Shown here piece by piece: positions 60,569-64,000 of a stretch of 64,000 nt of DNA (position 1 is its first letter; each line of letters begins with the position of its first letter). The position numbers were made by a program, and so were the translations under genes. The DNA is taken from the NCBI GenBank assembly GCA_964620125.1, contig CAZUGQ010000002.1:62001-126000 (forward strand), given 5' to 3'. Under the pieces are notes generated by a model. It saw nothing but the letters and a program-made list of their open reading frames with translations, was not told the DNA's origin and made no database searches. Source of the stretch: OLB6 sp964620125. Lineage in GTDB: Bacteria; Bacteroidota; Ignavibacteria; Kapaibacteriales; Kapaibacteriaceae.

Positions 60569-62377
60569 TTATGGTTGTGTGGGCATCTGCTGGAGCAACG
60601 CTCTGCTGATGCGGTGCCGAGGGTTGATGGCCAACACAGCATCGCGTAAACGGTGGGCCTGTGTTTCGTTACGCAAGCCGCGAAGTGCATACATGGCATC
60701 CTGAGCCAGAGAGGCTATCACCTGCTCCTGCATGGCACTGTCTAATCGTTGGTGGTGGTTTTGCAGACTGTGTGCAAGCGTGGTAAGGTGATTGGTATGC
60801 GTGTTCAACTGCAACGTTGAATCCTTTGTAAGCCGCAGCATGGAAGCAACAGGGATTGCTCTGTAAGCGCTGGTAAACCTGCCTTCTTCGTTGAGAAGCT
60901 CTGGTGTAATGTACAGGGGCCTGTTGGTATTGCTGTCAAGAATAGCCTTGAGTAAGGCTTCGAAGCGCTGCTGAATCTGTGGGCTGTTACCTGAGCGTTT
61001 CAAGAATTCGTCACTGTCGGCTTCGAAATTCTCAAGCCAAGGCATGTAGTCGTTGATGGCTGCCTGAGCCCCCTGCATCACTTTCGGATATTGGTGCTGC
61101 AGGTGCGGAAGGTACCACGTGCGGCGCAACAACTCTTTGTCGATGATGGCAACGTCTCTGCGTTTACCGTCAACAACCTGCTGATACCACATTGCTGAGC
61201 ACAACAAGTCCCACTGTCGGGTGATAAGCACGGCGTTCGGTTCCAGGTGATCCCACGTCCAGTTGGCGTATGCTTCCACGGCACTGTGGTTACGGTAATT
61301 CATGGAGGGTGCATGCCATGCCAATGCCAGCACAGGAAAGATCAGCGTTGCCTGGTACTGAAGTCGAGAGGCCTTGGCAAGAAAGCGAGATAGGCCGATG
61401 CCGAACAAGGCGGCCAACACTACCATGGATGGTAGGAAGTATGCGTCGATGTCCGGTATGGCGTATCCCAGCGAGATCACCAGGTTGCCAGCCAGTACGG
61501 CAAGCAACCCAAGAGCTAATCTGGGATGTTTCTGCATCAGCGTAACCGCGCCGACAACAACAGGAATCCATCCCACATAGAAGAGCATCGTAGAAGCTTC
61601 CGCAAAGAACAGGTTGGTATTGACGCTTACTGCTCCGGAGTCCGAGAACATCCACACCCCAAACTGTGATCCCTTTACGTGGTATAGAAAAGCATCCCAA
61701 CCGCGATGAACCCACCCCCAGTTTATTGGCGGTAGCGTTGCACTTCGCAATGGAAGTAGGGCGTACAGACTTAGGCCCAGACTAATGGGAAGCAGCAGAC
61801 GTATCCAATCGGCTGCAGTACGTTGCCGATGCCACCAGATTAGCAGTAAACCTGGGGCAAGAAACACTGCGCTCAGGTGATTGGCAAGTGTGAGGCCGAA
61901 GAGCAAACCCGCAAGCATGGTGTTGGCCAGGTGCGGCTGTTGCACTGCTCGAACGGCAAACAGCATGGTTGCCGTAACCAGCAGAATGTTAAGGCTGTAC
62001 ACCTCGAAGGCCGTGCTTTGCGACCAGACGAGTGGACTGAAGCCAACGGCCATCGATACCGAAGCAGATAGCCATGGTGTGTGAGAGTTAGGGTTCTGTA
62101 CAAGCTCCTGAATAAGGATGCACATAACGGCTACGCTGCCTGCTGTGAACAGCGCGGCCAATATGTTTAGTCCGCCAATCACGGATGGCCAAGGTAACAT
62201 CGTCCACACGTGCGCAAGCACGGTGAGCAAGGGATAACCGGTAGGGTGTGCTACGCCCCAAACCTTGGCTGCTGCGGCAAGTTCTCCAGTATCGGTGTAC
62301 ATCAACCCTGGGGCTTGGGTGAGGAGATACACAGTAGCGCTAACCAAGCCTGCAAGGAGTGGTGCTAGGCGATTCAT
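60569..62377 (-). CDS. DUF2723-family membrane protein (TMEM260-like)
   Basis: 602 residues. DTGELAAAAKVWGVAHPTGYPLLTVL (loop after helix 1) and WSQSTAFEVYSLN are DUF2723 marks, and the N-terminal ~380 residues contain 9-10 transmembrane helices with LANHLSAVFLAPGLLLIWW. The C-terminal part is soluble (residues ~390-600, helical, with ITRQWDLLCSAMWYQQV). Related eukaryotic TMEM260 is an O-mannosyltransferase, so a lipid-linked sugar transferase is plausible. It lies 20 bp upstream of the vWA gene on the same strand. Confidence 0.87.
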   Translation of the reverse strand: MNRLAPLLAGLVSATVYLLTQAPGLMYTDTGELAAAAKVWGVAHPTGYPLLTVLAHVWTMLPWPSVIGGLNILAALFTAGSVAVMCILIQELVQNPNSHTPWLSASVSMAVGFSPLVWSQSTAFEVYSLNILLVTATMLFAVRAVQQPHLANTMLAGLLFGLTLANHLSAVFLAPGLLLIWWHRQRTAADWIRLLLPISLGLSLYALLPLRSATLPPINWGWVHRGWDAFLYHVKGSQFGVWMFSDSGAVSVNTNLFFAEASTMLFYVGWIPVVVGAVTLMQKHPRLALGLLAVLAGNLVISLGYAIPDIDAYFLPSMVVLAALFGIGLSRFLAKASRLQYQATLIFPVLALAWHAPSMNYRNHSAVEAYANWTWDHLEPNAVLITRQWDLLCSAMWYQQVVDGKRRDVAIIDKELLRRTWYLPHLQHQYPKVMQGAQAAINDYMPWLENFEADSDEFLKRSGNSPQIQQRFEALLKAILDSNTNRPLYITPELLNEEGRFTSAYRAIPVASMLRLTKDSTLQLNTHTNHLTTLAHSLQNHHQRLDSAMQEQVIASLAQDAMYALRGLRNETQAHRLRDAVLAINPRHRISRALLQQMPTQP

Positions 62378-62654
62378 CAGATCTGCAGTCGAGTACTAAC
62401 TTGTTGGCAGTATGCCATCACACTTCACAGTAGAAGGCGCGCAAGATAGGCCGCTAACAACGTTGATCCGCAACCATGTGGTTACCATTCTACTGGCATT
62501 GGCAATAGGCATGGTGGAAATGCAAACCGGCAGTGCCTCTTTGCGGAGAACACTACCGGTAATCTTACGTTTGAACTCAGTTCCTACGTACTGGCGCCGG
62601 AAGCCGATGCGTTTGTTGCCGCTAACAAGGCGGCTGGCCGATAGCAGGGTTTCC
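62378..62654. other. Intergenic region of 277 bp
   Basis: A short plus-strand frame (62412-62669) translates to an Arg-rich product with no family match and overlaps the next gene. No terminator found. Contains only the leader of the minus-strand DUF2723 gene. Confidence 0.5.
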
Positions 62655-63368
62655 TTATCGCACGACTGAGATTGGATAGCGCGTTACAGCGCCGTTTGCT
62701 AGTGTAAGCATCAGATGATAGGTGCCGGAAGCCAGACCCGATACGTCAAGCGTATTTACTTCCTGACCTGAAACGCCATACGAACGTCGAAGGGTACCGT
62801 CGGCCGCATACAGATTCAGTGCCGTTACCAACGGTGCAGTGTTCGAATGAATGGTAATGTTATCGGCTGCGGGTGTTGGATACACGGAGATGCCGAGTTC
62901 GGTGGCTTCCTGGACTGACGTTACCCCAACGTAGTAGGTAACGCTGAACGATACGGCGATCGTTGTATCCACCCGGTCATACACCTTGTAAAAAATGGTG
63001 CTCGTGCCCTTGTTTCCTTGCGGCTGTATCCAGGCTTCGATGTCCTGTTCTCCGCCATTGGGGGCCACGTACTGCGGAGCACGCTCCTCAGGGTTGTCCT
63101 CGCCTGGAAACAGTGGATAACACTGCGTACCAAAGCAGAAGGCACCAAAGTGATTGGGATTGATTGCATCAAGGTTGTATCGGAACAACACATTAACCGG
63201 TGTACTCCCGGTATTGCGAAGGATGCCATGGAGTACGATTACGCTCTCCGTTTCGGAACCAGTGGTCTGATTACCGTGATCCCAATCAACAACAAGAGCA
63301 CTTTGCGCTTGCAAGGCGATTGGCATAACCATAACTACCACTGCAGCAAGAAGAACCACGTGTTTCAT
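62655..63368 (-). CDS. Small exported protein with T9SS C-terminal sorting domain
   Basis: 237 residues from ATG 63366-63368 (MKHVVLLAAVVVMVMPIALQA-Q signal). The mature part is an Ig-like beta domain (LHGILRNTGSTPVNVLFRYN, with one CFGTQC pair), and the C-terminal ~85 residues are a Por sorting domain (GISVYPTPAADNITIHS ... SGLASGTYHLMLTLANG). It is therefore a T9SS-dependent secreted or surface protein of unknown role. Confidence 0.82.
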   Translation of the reverse strand: MKHVVLLAAVVVMVMPIALQAQSALVVDWDHGNQTTGSETESVIVLHGILRNTGSTPVNVLFRYNLDAINPNHFGAFCFGTQCYPLFPGEDNPEERAPQYVAPNGGEQDIEAWIQPQGNKGTSTIFYKVYDRVDTTIAVSFSVTYYVGVTSVQEATELGISVYPTPAADNITIHSNTAPLVTALNLYAADGTLRRSYGVSGQEVNTLDVSGLASGTYHLMLTLANGAVTRYPISVVR

Positions 63369-63472
63369 AATTTGATCGTCCTTTCGGCGTTGGAAGGCCT
63401 TGAAATTACGCATTGCCGCGCTGGGTTGCGTAGAGTGTTTCCGTCCATGAGAGTTACTACCAAAGGTTCTGA

Positions 63473-63982
63473 ATGCATTACCTGATCATTGCCGTCCTGC
63501 TTTTCCTCTGCCAAAGCCCCCTACGGGCACAAGAGGAAAAATCAACCACTACCACCATCCCCAGTGTTAACGTGAAGAACATGGAAGGGGCTGTGGTGAA
63601 CACGGCAGATTGGATTGGCGATAGCCTGCTCGTAGTGAGTTTTTGGGCTACATGGTGCAAGCCGTGCCTTGTTGAGTTGCAAACGTATGCCGAATTGTAT
63701 GCCAACTGGCAACAGCAAACCGGCGTTCGTGTGGTGGCCGTTAGCATTGATGATAGCAGAAATGCACGGAAGGTTCCGGCATTCGTGAAAGGCAGGAACT
63801 GGCCGTTCGACGTTGTGATCGATGAAAACAGCGACCTTAAGCGCGCAATGAACGTGAATAACGTACCACACACCTTCATCCTCAAGAACGGTCACGTGGT
63901 CTGGCAGCATAGTGCCTTTGCACCTGGCGATGAGGAAGATGTAGAAGCAGAACTGCTCAAGTTGAAGGCCGAAGGCAACTGA
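63473..63982 (+). CDS. TlpA-like thioredoxin-fold protein, exported
   Basis: 169 residues. Signal peptide (MHYLIIAVLLFLCQSPLRA-Q), then a thioredoxin fold with FWATWCKPCLVELQTYAELY (CKPC redox site), SIDD--N--KVPAF and VNNVPHTFILKNG (cis-Pro). This is the TlpA/ResA pattern of periplasmic reductases in cytochrome c maturation or disulfide reduction. It is divergent from the small T9SS protein (104 bp between starts). It lies near the end of the window, so the downstream context is not visible. Confidence 0.9.
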   Translation: MHYLIIAVLLFLCQSPLRAQEEKSTTTTIPSVNVKNMEGAVVNTADWIGDSLLVVSFWATWCKPCLVELQTYAELYANWQQQTGVRVVAVSIDDSRNARKVPAFVKGRNWPFDVVIDENSDLKRAMNVNNVPHTFILKNGHVVWQHSAFAPGDEEDVEAELLKLKAEGN

Positions 63983-64000
63983 TTTCTGGCCAACGACCGG

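Noticed and set aside
62412..62669. Plus-strand ORF of 85 residues
   Set aside because: Arg-rich without motif; overlaps the 3' end of the T9SS protein gene.
1..64000. CRISPR array, rRNA genes, prophage or intact transposase
   Set aside because: No regularly spaced direct repeats of CRISPR type, no rRNA sequence, no integrase, capsid or transposase reading frame found.

Overview
This 64 kb window is densely coding bacterial chromosome of roughly balanced GC content. Several things point to the Bacteroidota/Chlorobiota (FCB) group: secreted proteins ending in a type IX secretion (Por) C-terminal sorting domain (54.4-56.4 kb and 62.7-63.4 kb), a bacillithiol deacetylase, DUF2911 and DUF2723 proteins, many short lipoproteins and weak Shine-Dalgarno sites. 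A Candidatus Kapaibacterium-like or other Chlorobi-related lineage is my inference, not something the sequence proves. A 10-N assembly gap at 37952-37961 shows this is a draft scaffold.

Layout. 1-6.4 kb: secreted Ig-like protein (cut by the window edge), glutaminyl cyclase, L,D-transpeptidase, rarA and a metallo-hydrolase. 6.6-9.2 kb: a compact run of four unrecognised exported proteins (beta-barrel, BamE-like lipoprotein, second lipoprotein, exported ankyrin protein). 9.2-14.3 kb: a NYN nuclease fused to a cold-shock domain, an aminotransferase, two peptidases and dps. 14.3-20 kb: an unexplained convergent gap, serS, mnmG, two parS sites, a GNAT and mnmE, an arrangement typical of the origin-proximal part of a chromosome. 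20-22.5 kb: birA-coaX-isoaspartyl peptidase operon. 22.5-30.9 kb (minus): rsmH-murF-mraY-glycosyltransferase-ispD-DUF2795-Omp85, a rearranged envelope cluster without ftsL, ftsI or murE. 31-34 kb: cytochrome c, bshB1, rpiB, dut, RNase H.

34-42 kb is the most irregular part. Nested palindromic repeats (TACCGGG-N11-CCCGGTA) occur at three sites around yifB, rmlD, an antiporter interrupted by the assembly gap, and a PAS-UbiA fusion. They are followed by about 2 kb of decayed DNA holding a C-terminal aspartase fragment. 42-48.2 kb is a coupled run of DUF2911, PIG-L deacetylase, a 36-residue membrane peptide, a sodium:solute symporter and an ACR3 transporter, followed by tRNA-Glu. 48.4-53.4 kb is housekeeping (coaE, trxA, phhB, eno, phosphohexomutase, rmlC). 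53.4-64 kb holds pdxB, a sorbosone-dehydrogenase-like T9SS cargo, an Ig-like lipoprotein, YihY, a DEDD exonuclease, a vWA-OmpA lipoprotein, a DUF2723 membrane protein, a small T9SS cargo and a TlpA-like thioredoxin.

The main signal that ordinary annotation does not explain is the octamer AGGGGGCT/AGCCCCCT. By eye it occurs about 30 times across the window, where about 2 would be expected by chance. It appears in all reading frames and both orientations, like a genome-wide DNA signal such as a Chi, HIP1 or uptake sequence. Other points of interest are the PAS-UbiA fusion, the NYN-cold-shock fusion, the parS pair, the palindromic repeat family and the small peptide coupled to the symporter.
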